Shown here: positions 44,709 through 58,394 of the stretch, piece by piece
How positions within the stretch are numbered: position 1 is the first letter of the stretch
Layout of the letters: every line of letters begins with the position of its first letter
Assembly (NCBI GenBank): GCA_900446925.1
Contig: UAVY01000008.1
Span: forward strand, 62,001-126,000
Direction: 5' to 3'
Length of the DNA: 64,000 nucleotides
From: Citrobacter koseri
GTDB lineage: Bacteria; Pseudomonadota; Gammaproteobacteria; Enterobacterales; Enterobacteriaceae
Translations under genes and position numbers: made by a program
Notes under the pieces: generated by a model
Seen by the model: only the letters and a program-made list of their open reading frames with translations
Database searches by the model: none
What the model was told of the DNA's origin: nothing

Positions 44709-45365
44709 ATGTCTGATAACGACGAATTGCAGCAAATCGCGCATCTGCGCCGTGAATACACCAGAGGCGGCCTGCGTCGCAACGATCTTCCCGCTGAACC
44801 GTTAACCCTTTTCGAACGCTGGCTGGGTCAGGCATGTGATGCCAGACTGGCGGACCCGACCGCGATGGTGGTCGCCACCGTCGATGAAAACGGCCAGCCT
44901 TATCAACGCATTGTGCTGCTTAAACATTACGATGAAAAAGGGATGGTGTTTTACACCAACCTGGGCAGCCGTAAGGCGCATCACCTCGAAAATAATCCGC
45001 GCATCAGTCTGTTGTTCCCGTGGCATATGCTGGAACGGCAGGTGATGGTGACTGGCAAAGCGGAACGCCTTTCCACGCTTGAAGTGGTGAAATACTTCCA
45101 CAGCCGCCCGCGCGACAGCCAGATTGGCGCCTGGGTGTCTAAACAATCCAGCCGAATCTCTGCGCGCGGCATTCTGGAAAGCAAGTTCCTTGAGCTGAAG
45201 CAGAAGTTCCAGCAAGGGGAAGTCCCGTTGCCCAGCTTCTGGGGCGGATTCCGCGTCAATATTGAACAGATGGAGTTCTGGCAGGGCGGCGAACACCGTT
45301 TACACGACCGCTTTTTATACCAGCGCGAAAACAACGCGTGGAAAATTGACCGGCTTGCTCCTTAA
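44709..45365 (+). CDS. pdxH: Pyridoxine/pyridoxamine 5'-phosphate oxidase
   Basis: 218-residue FMN enzyme making pyridoxal 5'-phosphate. [27 protein letters not shown] and the C-terminal [19 protein letters not shown] are diagnostic. Intact, and followed by a hairpin before tyrS. Confidence 0.97.
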   Translation: MSDNDELQQIAHLRREYTRGGLRRNDLPAEPLTLFERWLGQACDARLADPTAMVVATVDENGQPYQRIVLLKHYDEKGMVFYTNLGSRKAHHLENNPRISLLFPWHMLERQVMVTGKAERLSTLEVVKYFHSRPRDSQIGAWVSKQSSRISARGILESKFLELKQKFQQGEVPLPSFWGGFRVNIEQMEFWQGGEHRLHDRFLYQRENNAWKIDRLAP

Positions 45366-45385
45366 ACCCCGAAATTTGTTGTGTT

Positions 45386-45414
45386 AAGCGCTAGCGCTGC
45401 GTGCGTCAGCGCTT
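45386..45414 (+). terminator. Hairpin after pdxH
   Basis: Nested inverted repeat AAGCGCTAGCGCTG / CAGCGCTT followed by TTATTCT; a moderate terminator or attenuator between pdxH and tyrS. Confidence 0.65.
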
Positions 45415-45492
45415 TATTCTATATACCTTTCGCGTCTGGCGAAAAAGTCGTGTACCGGCAAAGGTGCAGTCGTTTTATACATGGAGATTTTG

Positions 45493-46769
45493 ATGGCAAG
45501 CAGTAACTTGATTAAACAATTGCAAGAGCGGGGGCTGGTGGCCCAGGTAACGGACGAGGAAGCGTTAGCAGAGCGACTGGCGCAAGGCCCGATCGCGCTC
45601 TATTGCGGCTTCGACCCTACCGCTGACAGCTTGCATTTGGGGCATCTTGTTCCATTGTTATGCCTGAAACGCTTCCAGCAGGCGGGTCACAAGCCTGTTG
45701 CGCTGGTAGGGCGGCGCGACCGGTCTGATTGGCGACCCGAGCTTTAAAGCCGCTGAGCGTAAACTGAACACCGAAGATACTGTGCAGGAGTGGGTGGATA
45801 AAATCCGCAAGCAGGTTGCACCGTTCCTCGATTTTGACTGTGGTGACAATTCCGCCATTGCCGCGAATAACTACGACTGGTTTGGCGGCATGAATGTGCT
45901 GACCTTCCTGCGCGACATCGGCAAGCACTTCTCCGTCAATCAGATGATCAACAAAGAAGCGGTGAAGCAACGTCTGAACCGTGACGATCAGGGCATCTCC
46001 TTTACCGAGTTCTCCTATAACCTGTTGCAGGGTTATGACTTTGCCTGCCTGAATAAACTGCACGGCGTTACGCTGCAAATCGGCGGCTCTGACCAGTGGG
46101 GCAACATCACCTCCGGTATCGATCTGACCCGTCGTCTGCATCAGAACCAGGTGTTCGGCCTGACCGTACCGCTGATCACCAAAGCGGATGGCACCAAGTT
46201 CGGTAAAACCGAAGGCGGTGCGGTATGGCTGGACCCGAAAAAGACCAGTCCGTACAAGTTCTACCAGTTCTGGATCAACACCGCAGATGCTGACGTGTAC
46301 CGCTTCCTTAAATTCTTCACCTTCATGGACATTGCCGAGATCAATGCGCTGGAAGAAGAAGATAAGCACAGCGGTAAAGCGCCGCGTGCCCAGTATGTGC
46401 TGGCAGAGCAGGTCACGCGCCTGGTGCATGGCGAAGAAGGTCTGGTTGCGGCGAAACGTATCACTGAAAGCCTGTTCAACGGTAATCTGAGCGATCTCAG
46501 CGAAGCCGATTTCGAACAACTGGCTCAGGATGGCGTGCCGATGATCGAGATGGAAAAAGGCGCCGATTCTGATGCAGGCGCTGGTGGATTCCGAACTGCA
46601 ACCGTCTCGTGGTCAGGCGCGTAAAACCATCGCCTCTAATGCGGTGACCATCAACGGTGAAAAACAGTCAGACCCGGAATATTTCTTCCAGGACAGCGAC
46701 ATTTTATTCGGGCGCTACACGCTGTTGCGCCGCGGTAAAAAGAATTACTGTCTGATTTGCTGGAAATAA
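45493..46769 (+). CDS. tyrS: Tyrosyl-tRNA synthetase (two frameshifts)
   Basis: Essential class I aminoacyl-tRNA synthetase, 424 residues after removing one G near 45711 (GTAGGGC to GTAGGC, restores [16 protein letters not shown]) and one T near 46569 (restores [14 protein letters not shown]). HIGH motif as HLGH and KMSKS as KFGKT are present; the C-terminal S4-like RNA-binding part follows. An essential gene cannot be a pseudogene, so this is the best evidence that the indels are errors. Confidence 0.95.
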
Positions 46770-46783
46770 TAAAAAAGTCAGCA

Positions 46784-46812
46784 GGGGCGTGGGAAACCAC
46801 GCCCCTTTATTA
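46784..46812 (+). terminator. Terminator of tyrS
   Basis: GGGGCGTGG, GAAA loop, CCACGCCCC, then TTTATTATTTT. Strong, 15 bases after the stop. Confidence 0.9.
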
Positions 46813-46831
46813 TTTTAGGGTTATGGTAAAC

Positions 46832-47692
46832 ATGAAGAATATCCTCGCCATCCAGTCGCATGTTGTGTTCGGCCATGCGGGCAACAGTGCTGCTGAATTT
46901 CCGATGCGCCGTCTTGGCGCGAATGTCTGGCCGCTGAATACCGTTCAGTTTTCTAACCACACGCAGTATGGCAAATGGACCGGTTGCGTTATGCCGCCCG
47001 AACATTTGACTGAAATTGTTCAGGGTATTGCGGATATCGATAAACTTCAGACGTGCGATGCGGTTCTTAGCGGCTATCTGGGTTCCGCAGAGCAGGGTGA
47101 GCATATTCTGGGGATTGTTCGTAAAGTAAAAGCGGCGAATCCACAGGCGAAATATTTCTGCGATCCGGTCATGGGGCATCCTGAAAAAGGGTGCATCGTG
47201 GCGCCTGGCGTCGCTGAGTTCCACGTTCGCCATGCGCTCCCGGCCAGCGACATTATCGCGCCCAATCTGGTGGAGCTGGAAATTCTCTGTGAACATGCGG
47301 TCAATAATGTTAATGAAGCTGTACTGGCTGCCAGGGAACTGATCGCTGAAGGGCCGCAAGTCGTGCTGGTTAAACATCTCGCCCGGGCAGGATACAGCCC
47401 CGACCGCTTTGAGATGTTGCTGGTGACGGCGGATGAAGCCTGGCATATTAGCCGTCCGCTTGTTGATTTCGGGATGCGTCAGCCGGTGGGTGTCGGGGAT
47501 GTGACCAGCGGTTTGTTGCTGGTAAAACTGTTGCAGGGCGCAACGTTGCAGCAAGCGCTTGAACACGTTACTGCGGCGGTATATGAAATTATGATCGCCA
47601 CGAAAAATATGCAGGAATACGAGTTGCAGGTGGTGGCCGCGCAGGATCGCATTGCTAAACCTGAACACTATTTCAGCGCGACGCAGCTGTGA
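46832..47692 (+). CDS. pdxY: Pyridoxal kinase PdxY
   Basis: 286 residues from [18 protein letters not shown]; an ATG three codons earlier (46823) is possible. Ribokinase-fold with [11 protein letters not shown] near the catalytic Asp. Makes PLP by salvage. Intact. Lies after tyrS with pdxH just upstream, a conserved vitamin B6 neighbourhood. Confidence 0.94.
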   Translation: MKNILAIQSHVVFGHAGNSAAEFPMRRLGANVWPLNTVQFSNHTQYGKWTGCVMPPEHLTEIVQGIADIDKLQTCDAVLSGYLGSAEQGEHILGIVRKVKAANPQAKYFCDPVMGHPEKGCIVAPGVAEFHVRHALPASDIIAPNLVELEILCEHAVNNVNEAVLAARELIAEGPQVVLVKHLARAGYSPDRFEMLLVTADEAWHISRPLVDFGMRQPVGVGDVTSGLLLVKLLQGATLQQALEHVTAAVYEIMIATKNMQEYELQVVAAQDRIAKPEHYFSATQL

Positions 47693-47701
47693 GTTTTTAC
47701 C

Positions 47702-47859
47702 GAAGCGCCCGGTGGCGCTAACGCTTACCGGGCCTACGGGTTGTTCTGTAGGCCGGATAAGGCGTAGCCGTCATCCGGCAAAGCGCCCAGAGGCGCTAAC
47801 GCTTACCGGGCCTACGGGTTATTTTGTAGGCCGGATAAGGCGTAGCCGCCATCCGGCGC
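47702..47859. repeat. BIME: REP-containing tandem unit, two copies
   Basis: Two near-identical units of about 80 bases, each with GCGCTAACGCTTACCGGGCC and GTAGGCCGGATAAGGCG plus a matching CATCCGGC, between pdxY and gstA stops. Typical bacterial interspersed mosaic element. Confidence 0.9.
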
Positions 47860-47867
47860 AACAACCA

Positions 47868-48473
47868 TTAGTTCAAACCTTCCGCCTTCAGCGCCGCCGC
47901 CACGCAGGGGCGTTCAGCGACCCGCGCCATATAAACGTCGATATGGCTTAATCCTTCCATATTCAGCTTCACCGCTTTCGCCCAACGCAACACGGTAAAA
48001 AGGTAGGCATCTGCGATCGTGAAACGCTGGCCGCAAAGACACAGGCCTTCCTGGAGCGCGTCATTCACGTAGTGCAATTTTTTCTCCAGCTGCGCACGGA
48101 CAATCGGTTTATATTCCTCTGGCGTATCCGGGCGGAAGAGTGGCGTAAAACCTTTGTGCAACTCCGTGGCAATATAGTTGAGCCATTCCAGCGTTTTGTA
48201 GCGGGAGATGGTGCCTGTCGGTGCCAACAGCTGACGATCGGGCACGCTATCTGCCAGATATTGCATAATCGCAACGCCTTCGGTCAGTAAGGTGCCATCG
48301 TCCAGCAGCAGAGCCGGAACCTGTCCTTTTGGGTTTACCGCGAAATAATCATCGCCGTTTTCCAGACGCTTTTTCGCCAGATCAACGCCATCCAGCGTGA
48401 AATCAATACCGCTTTCCCGCAGGGTGATGTGAGAAGCAAGAGAACAGGCGCCCGGTTTGTAGAACAGTTTCAT
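47868..48473 (-). CDS. gstA: Glutathione S-transferase GstA
   Basis: Beta-class GST of 201 residues. [16 protein letters not shown] carries the catalytic Cys10; thioredoxin-like domain about 1-80, helical domain after. Intact. Detoxifies electrophiles with glutathione. An in-frame ATG further upstream at 48518 is rejected on family length. Confidence 0.96.
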   Translation of the reverse strand: MKLFYKPGACSLASHITLRESGIDFTLDGVDLAKKRLENGDDYFAVNPKGQVPALLLDDGTLLTEGVAIMQYLADSVPDRQLLAPTGTISRYKTLEWLNYIATELHKGFTPLFRPDTPEEYKPIVRAQLEKKLHYVNDALQEGLCLCGQRFTIADAYLFTVLRWAKAVKLNMEGLSHIDVYMARVAERPCVAAALKAEGLN

Positions 48474-48523
48474 CGGTAACTCCTTTTTGCTGAGGTTTAA
48501 CGTATGGTAGTGCGGCATCAGGC

Positions 48524-48554
48524 AAAAAAAAAGCCGCTAACGCACGTTAGCGGC
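48524..48554 (-). terminator. Terminator of dtpA
   Basis: GCCGCTAACG / CGTTAGCGGC stem followed on the minus strand by nine T, 24 bases after the dtpA stop. Confidence 0.93.
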
Positions 48555-48577
48555 CTGAATATCAGTTTCCCTGAAAA

Positions 48578-50087
48578 TTACGCGGTAGCGGTTTTGGCGG
48601 CCTTCGCGTTTTCTTCATCATCCTGAGTCATACGATTCAGTTTCGGCGCGGTGATAAGCATCAGCGCGGCGATAACCGCAGTGGCGACACCGATTTGCAG
48701 GAATACGCGACCGTAAACTTCCAGAGACATCAGCGGGTCAGTAACGTTTTCCGGCACCCGCCATCATGCCAGCCACGTAGCCACCAATCAGGTTGGCGCC
48801 CGCCGTAGTCAGGAACCAGCTACCCATGATGAAGCCCATCAGACGCTGCGGAACCAACTGGGCAACCATTGCCAGACCCAGACCGGAGATCATCAGCTCA
48901 CCGATACTTTGCAGACCGTAGCTGAGGATGAGCCAGTTAACAGACACAATGCCTGCATCTGTAGCGAATTTCGCGCCCCAGCGGCAGAACGAGGAACGCG
49001 CCAGAGCACAGAACCATACCGATAGCGAATTTGGTCGGCATCGGCAGCGTATCACCCCATCTTGTTATAGATGGCCGCCAGAATCGGGCTGCCAATGATG
49101 ATCCAGAACGGGTTCAGCGCCTGATACTGCTCCGGTTCAACCGCGATACCGAGGATTGTGTGTTCAACGTTACGGATTGCGAAGAAGTTCAGTGACGTCG
49201 GCATCTGGCTGTACAGCACAAAGAAGATAATCGCTTCCAGCATCAGGATGAATGCGACGATCATTTTACGACGTGCCGCGCCCTGCATCGCGAACGCTTC
49301 TTTACCAAAGATAATCACGATACCCAGAGCGATCACGCCCAGAACCATACGTGCAATGCCCTGGTTGTGCAGCAGCCAGGTCGCGATAGCGATCAGCACG
49401 ATAACGCCTGCGATAGTCGCCAGCAATTTACCGAAATGTACCGCTTCGAAGTCTGGTTTTGAGCCGTAATCTTTAACCCAACTGCGGCAGAACAGGAAGT
49501 TAACCACCGTGAATGAGCATACCGACGAAGCTCAGGGCAAACGCCACGCTCCAGCCGAATTTTGCGGCAAGCCACGGCGTCGCCAGCATAGAGAAGAAGG
49601 AACCGATGTTGATGGACATGTAGTACATGGTGAATGCACCGTCCAGACGCGGGTCATCTTTGGCATAGCAGGTCGACAGCAGAGAAGACGGGTTCGCTTT
49701 GAACAGACCGTTACCTACGGCGATGGTCGCCATACCCATATAGACGATCGCAACATCATGACCGGACCAGGCGACCAGGCCATAACCAATCGCCAGTACG
49801 ATAGCACCCAGCAGAATGACGCGTTTGGTGCCCAGAACTTTATCCCCTAACCAGCCGCCAATGGCGACCAGACCATACACCAGGGCGCTAAAGGAAGAGA
49901 AAAGGGTGATGGAATCCGCTTCTGACATACCCAGTTGTTTAACCAGGTAGACGGCCATAATTCCTTGCAGGCCGTAATAACCAAAACGCTCCCATAACTC
50001 AATAGAGAAAATGAGATAGAACGATTTCGGTTGTTTGAAAGCGTTCAAACTGACGCTTTCAGTTGGTTTATTGTTTGCAGTAGACAC
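48578..50087 (-). CDS. dtpA: Proton-dependent di/tripeptide transporter DtpA (four frameshifts)
   Basis: POT/PTR permease, 501 residues after removing single bases near 49530, 49060, 48992 and 48757, restoring [32 protein letters not shown] and [12 protein letters not shown]. The POT signature [10 protein letters not shown] and the EFGYYG-like coupling region are present; about 14 membrane segments. I chose the GTG start at 50087 ([11 protein letters not shown]) after GAGGTAAAA, as in E. coli dtpA (tppB). OmpR regulation is known in relatives. Confidence 0.9.
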
Positions 50088-50697
50088 TTTTACCTCTTTT
50101 TTTACATCCCATATTAACGGGGGTGTTCTGGCGCGTGATGAGTCAAGTTCATCCGTCCGATTGTTATAGTGGGAGGGGAAACGGCAAGTAATGTTCACTA
50201 TCTTTCCCTTCCATACAAGGGGTTTGTAATACTCTGTTACATATATCTTGCATGGTGGAATCATCGGGACTGAGAAATGTTATGTAGCGTTAAATTTCTT
50301 CATTTGTAAAATGGCAGTTTTTTACACTACAGGGAGGGGCGAAAAAGCGGATGGTGGCGATATGTTCTGCTATTTGAGGTTTAAAGTAGTGATATAGGCC
50401 ATTATCTGAAAAATAGCCAGTGTAATGTTTTGTATTGAAAAGGCATCATCAGGTCATCTGGTTGTAATTTTAACCGTATTTGATAAAAAATTTTACACGA
50501 AGTTATCAACGTGATCTGGATCACGTATAGATAGAAATTTCAGTTTCTAAAAAAAACGATTAACCTGGTGAAGTGTTAAATCAAAAGAACATTGCATTAA
50601 GAAAGCGAAGCGGGCCGGTATCATAGTCGGGTAAACAGGTGAGCCGAAGTGGATAACAAATTGTTATGCGTCGGGCGTACGGCGTCGCCCTGGCGCA
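50088..50697. other. Long intergenic region dtpA-nth
   Basis: 610 bases with no coding frame I can support. Holds the dtpA promoter and a CRP-type palindrome at 50510-50525 (listed separately). The region is AT-rich and could host a small RNA, but none is recognised. Confidence 0.5.
50510..50525. promoter_or_regulatory. CRP-type palindrome
   Basis: CGTGATCTGGATCACG agrees with the CRP consensus TGTGATCTAGATCACA at 13 of 16 positions, with both GTGA/TCAC cores. It lies over 420 bases upstream of dtpA and 170 past the nth stop, so its target is unclear. Confidence 0.6.
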
Positions 50698-51333
50698 TCA
50701 GATATCGACTTTCTCTTTGTATTCGCAAAGATCTTCAATAATGCAGGAGCCGCAGCGTGGTTTACGGGCAATGCAGGTGTAGCGGCCATGCAGAATTAAC
50801 CAGTGGTGGCAATCGACTTTAAATTCCGCTGGAACGACCTTGAGCAGTTTTTCTTCCACCTGCTCGACGTTTTTACCGGGGGCGAACTGTGTCCGGTTAC
50901 AGACGCGGAAAATATGCGTATCGACAGCGATAGTTGGCCAGCCAAATGCGGTATTGAGCACCACGTTGGCTGTTTTACGCCCGACGCCGGGTAGCGCTTC
51001 CAGAGCCGCCCGATCCTCTGGAACCTCGCCATTGTGCAGTTCAAGCAACATCCGGCAGGTCTTAATCACATTCTCCGCTTTGCTGTTGAACAGGCCGATA
51101 GTCTTGATATACGACTTTACTCCCTCGACGCCAAGCTCCAGCATAGCCGCCGGGGTATTGGCGACGGGATAAAGCTTTGCGGTCGCTTTATTCACGCTGA
51201 CGTCCGTGGCCTGGGCTGACAGCAATACGGCGATGAGTAGCTCAAACGGCGAGGTGAAATTTAACTCCGTTGTGGGGTGCGGATTGTTGTCACGCAGGCG
51301 CGTTAATATTTCCAGTCGTTTTGTTTTGTTCAT
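50698..51333 (-). CDS. nth: Endonuclease III
   Basis: 211-residue DNA glycosylase/AP lyase for oxidised pyrimidines. Helix-hairpin-helix LPGVGRKTANVV with catalytic Lys120, and the C-terminal [4Fe-4S] motif C-x6-C-x2-C-x5-C (CIARKPRCGSCIIEDLC). Last gene of the rsx-nth operon, starting at the rsxE stop. Confidence 0.97.
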   Translation of the reverse strand: MNKTKRLEILTRLRDNNPHPTTELNFTSPFELLIAVLLSAQATDVSVNKATAKLYPVANTPAAMLELGVEGVKSYIKTIGLFNSKAENVIKTCRMLLELHNGEVPEDRAALEALPGVGRKTANVVLNTAFGWPTIAVDTHIFRVCNRTQFAPGKNVEQVEEKLLKVVPAEFKVDCHHWLILHGRYTCIARKPRCGSCIIEDLCEYKEKVDI

Positions 51334-52025
51334 TACACATTCCCTGTTTCACCTGACGGAAGCTCAGCGGCAACGGCTTCGGCGCGGCGTTTTTTCATTT
51401 TCTCGTCAATAAGGTACTTCACGGCCAGCATCAGCCCCAGACCAATAAAAGCGCCGGGCGGCAGCATCGCCAGCAGGAAAGGCGAGTCGGTATGAAAAAT
51501 CTCCACGCGCAGCACTTTCGCCCAGTCGCCCAGCAGACCGTCAGCGCCATCAAACAACGTGCCATTGCCGATGATTTCACGCATGGAGCCGAGGACAAAC
51601 ATGGCGCCGGTCGCCCCCATGCCAATGGAAAAACCGTCCAGCGCGGACAGCGCCGGGCCTTTTTTCGCGGCAAAAGCCTCTGCGCGCCCCACAACGATGC
51701 AGTTGGTCACAATCAGCGGAATGAAGATCCCCAGCGACTGATACAAACCGAAGGCATAAGCGTTGATCAGCATCTGTACTGCACTGACCACGGACGCGAT
51801 GATCATTACGTAGATTGGGATGCGGATTTCCGCTGGCGTCCAGCGGCGCAGGGCGGAAATTGTCAGGTTGGTCAGCGTCAACACCAGCGTGGTGGCGAGG
51901 CCGAGGCCTAATGCGTTCGTGGCGGTGGAGGTCACTGCCAGTAGCGGGCACATACCAAGCAACTGTACAAGCGCTGAGTTGTTTTTCCACAAGCCCTGAA
52001 CGATAACGTCTTTAATTTCGCTCAT
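51333..52025 (-). CDS. rsxE: Rsx complex subunit E
   Basis: 230-residue membrane subunit of the Rnf-type complex that keeps SoxR reduced. Six hydrophobic segments; homologous to RsxA. Intact; overlaps nth by one base. Confidence 0.95.
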   Translation of the reverse strand: MSEIKDVIVQGLWKNNSALVQLLGMCPLLAVTSTATNALGLGLATTLVLTLTNLTISALRRWTPAEIRIPIYVMIIASVVSAVQMLINAYAFGLYQSLGIFIPLIVTNCIVVGRAEAFAAKKGPALSALDGFSIGMGATGAMFVLGSMREIIGNGTLFDGADGLLGDWAKVLRVEIFHTDSPFLLAMLPPGAFIGLGLMLAVKYLIDEKMKKRRAEAVAAELPSGETGNV

Positions 52026-52028
52026 GGT

Positions 52029-52651
52029 TTATTCTCCACAGGCGGTAAGTTGAGGAAGTTGCGCCGGTAAGGTCTGCGCGTACAGGCCCGCACGTTTCAC
52101 CGCGTTGACCACTGCCCGAGGGGTAATGGTTGCGCCGGTAAACTGGTCAAAATCACCGCCGTCTTTTTTCACTGCCCAGTGAGCATCGTTCTCAGCGCCG
52201 ATGGTCTTCCCGCTGAAGTGGGTGATCCAGTCGGATAAGCGCAGCTCAATTTTATCGCCCAGGCCAGGCGTCTCATGATGTTCTGTCACGCGTGCACCCA
52301 GCACAGTGCCGCTGAAATCAGCGCCAACCCAGGAGCTGTATAGCGCCAGAATAGCCGTCCGGCGCCGTGGCTTCAAGAATGGCGGCGACGGGCTTATCGT
52401 CCTGACGGGCGATATAGATGCGGTGTGTACCTTTGCCCAGCGCCGGAGCATTCACCAGAAAGCAGCTGTCCTGCAAGGTATTATTGTAGCGATCGGCAGG
52501 CAGAACCTGATCAAAATAACGCTTTTTGCTGGAGAACCGCCTGCTCGGCAATCGTCGATTTAGTGACCAGGTTAATGGCCGCCGTCAGCCCCGTCGAGCC
52601 TGCGGCAAACAGCGCCAGCGTGATACCGTGTTTACGAATCGTTTTCAGCAT
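52029..52651 (-). CDS. rsxG: Rsx complex subunit G (two frameshifts)
   Basis: 206 residues after removing single bases near 52522 (restores QKALFDQVL) and 52335 (restores IQLLVGADFSG). N-terminal membrane helix and the periplasmic FMN site [14 protein letters not shown], where FMN is covalently bound to Thr. Starts [15 protein letters not shown]. Confidence 0.9.
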
Positions 52652-52660
52652 GGGGTGTCC

Positions 52661-53718
52661 TTAGCGATGCCCGTAGACGCGAGGTCGGGTGTAGTAATCA
52701 ATCAAAGGCACCGTGATATTCGCCAACAGTACGGCGAACGCCAACACCGTCCGGGTATCCCCCGAAACTGCGAATCAACCACACTAACAAACCCGCCAGC
52801 GCGCCAAAAATCAGACGACCACGATTGGTTGTCGAGGCGGTGACGGGATCGGTCAGAATAAAGAACGCGCCCAGCATTGTCGCGCCAGAAAGCAGATGCA
52901 ACTGCGGAGACGCCAGTGAATCCCCGGCGAATGCCCATCCCAGAGTGGAGCAGACAGCCAGCGTCACTAAAAAGCTGACCGGAATGTGCCAGCGGATCGC
53001 TTTTTGCCAGAGCAGCCACACGCCGCCAATAAGCCAGGCGATGTTTACCCACTGCCAGCCCGCACCGGCCAGCATGCCGCTGTAGATGGGGTACTGCATA
53101 ATCTGTTCAACAGCGTGCCCGGCATGTAACGAGGTTTTGAACGTATCGAGCGGCGTAGCCTGGCTGATGCCGTCAATGCCCATGCGTAACGTATTCATGT
53201 CGCCGCCGCTGGCGGGTGTGTCCGGTGAAGATGACCTGCAACGCATCCAGAAGGCCTGGCGCCGTTGCGGCGATGTCATGCGGCGGGAGCCAGCTTGTCA
53301 TCTGTACCGGGAATGAAATCAACAGAACGACATAACCAATCATCGCTGGGTTGAATGGGTTTTGCCCCAGACCGCCGTTAAAGCTGCTTGGCGATAATGA
53401 CGGCAAATATGGTGCCCAATACCACCATCCACCACGGAGCGAGAGGCGGTATGCTCACAGCGAGCAGTAAACCGGTCAGCAATGCTGAATTGTCTTTTAA
53501 GATAGCGGCGATCGGCTGTTTACGCAGTTGAAGCACGGCGGCTTCTGCGGCCAGCGCGCTGACTGAGGCCAGTATAATCTGGAACAATGTGCCCCAACCG
53601 AAAAACCATAGCTGGAGTGGCAATCCCCGGCAGCGCGGCGATTAACACCAGCATCATGATACGCGATGTCTGGCGCTGGTTATGGGTATAAGGCGAGCTT
53701 GCGATTCTGGAATACCAT
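52661..53718 (-). CDS. rsxD: Rsx complex subunit D (several frameshifts)
   Basis: About 350 residues after removing five bases (near 53709, 53607, 53386, 53220 and 52747). Fragments give [59 protein letters not shown] and the flavin-type [11 protein letters not shown], with the covalent FMN Thr in [18 protein letters not shown] nearby. Membrane subunit with about 8-9 segments. The end RVYGHR matches E. coli. Confidence 0.88.
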
Positions 53719-56306
<2,588 letters not shown>

Positions 56307-56307
<1 letters not shown>

Positions 56308-56889
56308 TACAACTTCACCAAACCACTAAAGCCCATAAAGGCCAGAGACATTAAACCTGCGGTAATCAGCGCAATCGCGTTACCGCGAAAAGGGGCAGGG
56401 ACGTCTGCCACGGCGAGGCGCTCGCGAATCGCCGCGAACAGCACCATCACCAGAGAGAAGCCGACGGCGGCGGAGAAACCGTACAACGCCGACTGCAAAA
56501 AATTATGACCGAGGTTAATGTTCAACAGCGCCACGCCAAGCACCGCGCAGTTGGTGGTGATGAGCGGCAGGAAGATCCCCAGCAGACGGTACAATGCCGG
56601 ACTGGTTTTACGCACCACCATCTCAGTAAATTGCACTACTACCGCGATGACCAGAATAAATGCCAGCGTCCGCAGGTAGATGAGATCGAGCGGAATCAAA
56701 ATCCAGGTGTCAATCAGCCAGGCGCAGATAGACGCCAGCGTCATCACAAACGTGGTGGCGAGCCCCATACCCATTGCGGTTTCCAGCTTTTTGGAAACCC
56801 CCCATAAACGGGCAGAGACCCAGAAACTTGACCAGTACAAAGTTATTGACCAGCACAGTTCCGACAAAGAGCAGCAGGTAATCAGTCAT
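56307..56889 (-). CDS. rsxA: Rsx complex subunit A (frameshifted)
   Basis: 193 residues after removing one base from the run near 56798-56803, restoring [22 protein letters not shown]. Start [22 protein letters not shown]. Six membrane segments, homologous to RsxE. First gene of the rsxABCDGE-nth operon. Confidence 0.92.
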
Positions 56890-56966
56890 TTTTCGGCCTG
56901 AAATAAAAAAGCCGCCTATTATCTGTCAATCCACCAGCAGGCGACAACAGGTTAACTGTAAGGGTA

Positions 56967-57408
56967 TTACGGGTTCACAAACGTTGCTTTAACGCGCGCC
57001 GAGCGTTTGAAATAGGGTACGATCAGCGCGGCCGCCAGTAACGGGAACAACAACTGGCGAACCGCAAACGCGTCTGAGACTGGCGAAAAGGCAAAGGCTT
57101 TAATTGCCAGCAAGACCGACACCAGCAGCCAGATAATATAATGTTTAGGCACGCAAGTGGCGGCGCTTGAAGAAGGCGATGGTCAACCATAAGGTGTAAT
57201 ACCACATTGCGATGGCGGTAATAAACGAAACGCCCCACAACAACAGGTTGCCGGTACTTTGCTCACTGAGCATATGGAATGTCTGCGGCGTAGCCAGCGC
57301 AGTAGCATAGAGCAATAACGCGAGCGAGGCGCTCAGTAACGCGACTAACAGCCAGGCCAGTGGGCCAAGCAACCAGCCCCCGATGCGTTGTGCCGGTGTT
57401 GTGGTCAT
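56967..57408 (-). CDS. ydgK: YdgK, DUF2569 membrane protein (frameshifted)
   Basis: 146 residues after removing one base near 57154, restoring FKRRHCVPKHYIIWLL. Four hydrophobic segments; start TTTPAQRIGGWLLGPLAW. Uncharacterised inner-membrane protein upstream of rsxA in enterics. Confidence 0.88.
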
Positions 57409-57497
57409 ATCTTCTCCAGATTTGCCAGCGCGAACAGGCAGACTATTTCATTTTGGGGCCAGTATTATAAAGCTTTTAACGCCGATCGCTACTTTCT

Positions 57498-57715
57498 TTA
57501 TTGTACGTAATGCCAGACTGATTTTGGCACCTGACCGACATCATTACAGACGACCGCCCGAGACCAGCTCCGCGCGACGATGATCTGCTGGCGCGATACA
57601 TATTGATGATCTCCCGATCGTCAGAGAGGGTGTAGTTAAGGTGATCAAACAGTTTTTCCAGGCTCTCAAGCGAACTGATTTTGCGGAATTTTAATAAATA
57701 ATCCTGAACTGTCAT
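57498..57715 (-). CDS. cnu: Hha-family nucleoid modulator Cnu (YdgT), two frameshifts
   Basis: 71 residues after removing two bases, one near 57590 (restores [19 protein letters not shown]) and one near 57543 (restores [15 protein letters not shown]). Begins [22 protein letters not shown]. Binds H-NS/StpA and oriC-associated DNA. The second break is not in a homopolymer. Confidence 0.87.
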
Positions 57716-58022
57716 AAATAGCGATCCATATTAAACAAATAACACCAACGAGTAGTGAATATAAAAATAAACAAAAACGACACCGAAAAAGAATAATCGG
57801 CGCGCAAGGGTAAATAAGCGTATTCTTACGTGTCATGAATCAGGTGAGCAGAGCACCTGCCGGAAGGGTAACGCGCTTCATGACAACTGGCAATAAGCGT
57901 GCGGCCAGCAGACGGCATATTTCGCTTTTTTTGCCGCTTTTCATCTTTTCCTGATTTTTCTGGCTGTAAACCGAAACCATTTCTGACGATATGCCGCTAT
58001 GCCGCAACTGGCCAGAACACGC
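57716..58022. other. cnu-blr intergenic region
   Basis: 307 bases between two minus-strand genes; the first 120 are very AT-rich and hold the cnu promoter. No gene recognised. Confidence 0.4.
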
Positions 58023-58148
58023 TTATTTTTTCTGAACGGAGGCCGTCGGTTCAGGGGGCTGGTAATTATCGATATGGCTGGCGACGCCTAAGAGGATCAC
58101 TGAGACAACGAGAACAATCCAACCGGTTAATTCAATAAGGCGATTCAT
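58023..58148 (-). CDS. blr: Small divisome membrane protein Blr
   Basis: 41 residues, MNRLIELTGWIVLVVSVILLG, nearly identical to E. coli Blr except the last residues. Single membrane helix; stabilises the divisome, and its loss raises beta-lactam sensitivity in E. coli. A longer in-frame start exists upstream, rejected on family length. Confidence 0.92.
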   Translation of the reverse strand: MNRLIELTGWIVLVVSVILLGVASHIDNYQPPEPTASVQKK

Positions 58149-58394
58149 TACTGACGACATTTTTTTGCTTTGATTTATCCATAAACACAGGATGCAAATG
58201 TTACTCATCAATAAATAAGACGGCAAGGGTGTCGGGAACGATTTCAGCGACTTTTTCGCCGCAGGAGAGCCCAAAAGTCACTGATGTTTGACTTAAGTTA
58301 AGCAACAACCTTTATAACCTGGCGGTTATTAAACTATTGTGAGTGGTTAAGGGATAGTGTGAAATGACCCCGTTCTGACATGAGAGGCAAAGAC

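Noticed and set aside
45617..46519. Minus-strand frame of 300 residues opposite tyrS
   Set aside because: Antisense shadow of an essential synthetase; no family features.
46778..47668. Minus-strand frame of 296 residues opposite pdxY
   Set aside because: Antisense of an intact conserved gene; no homology is recognised.
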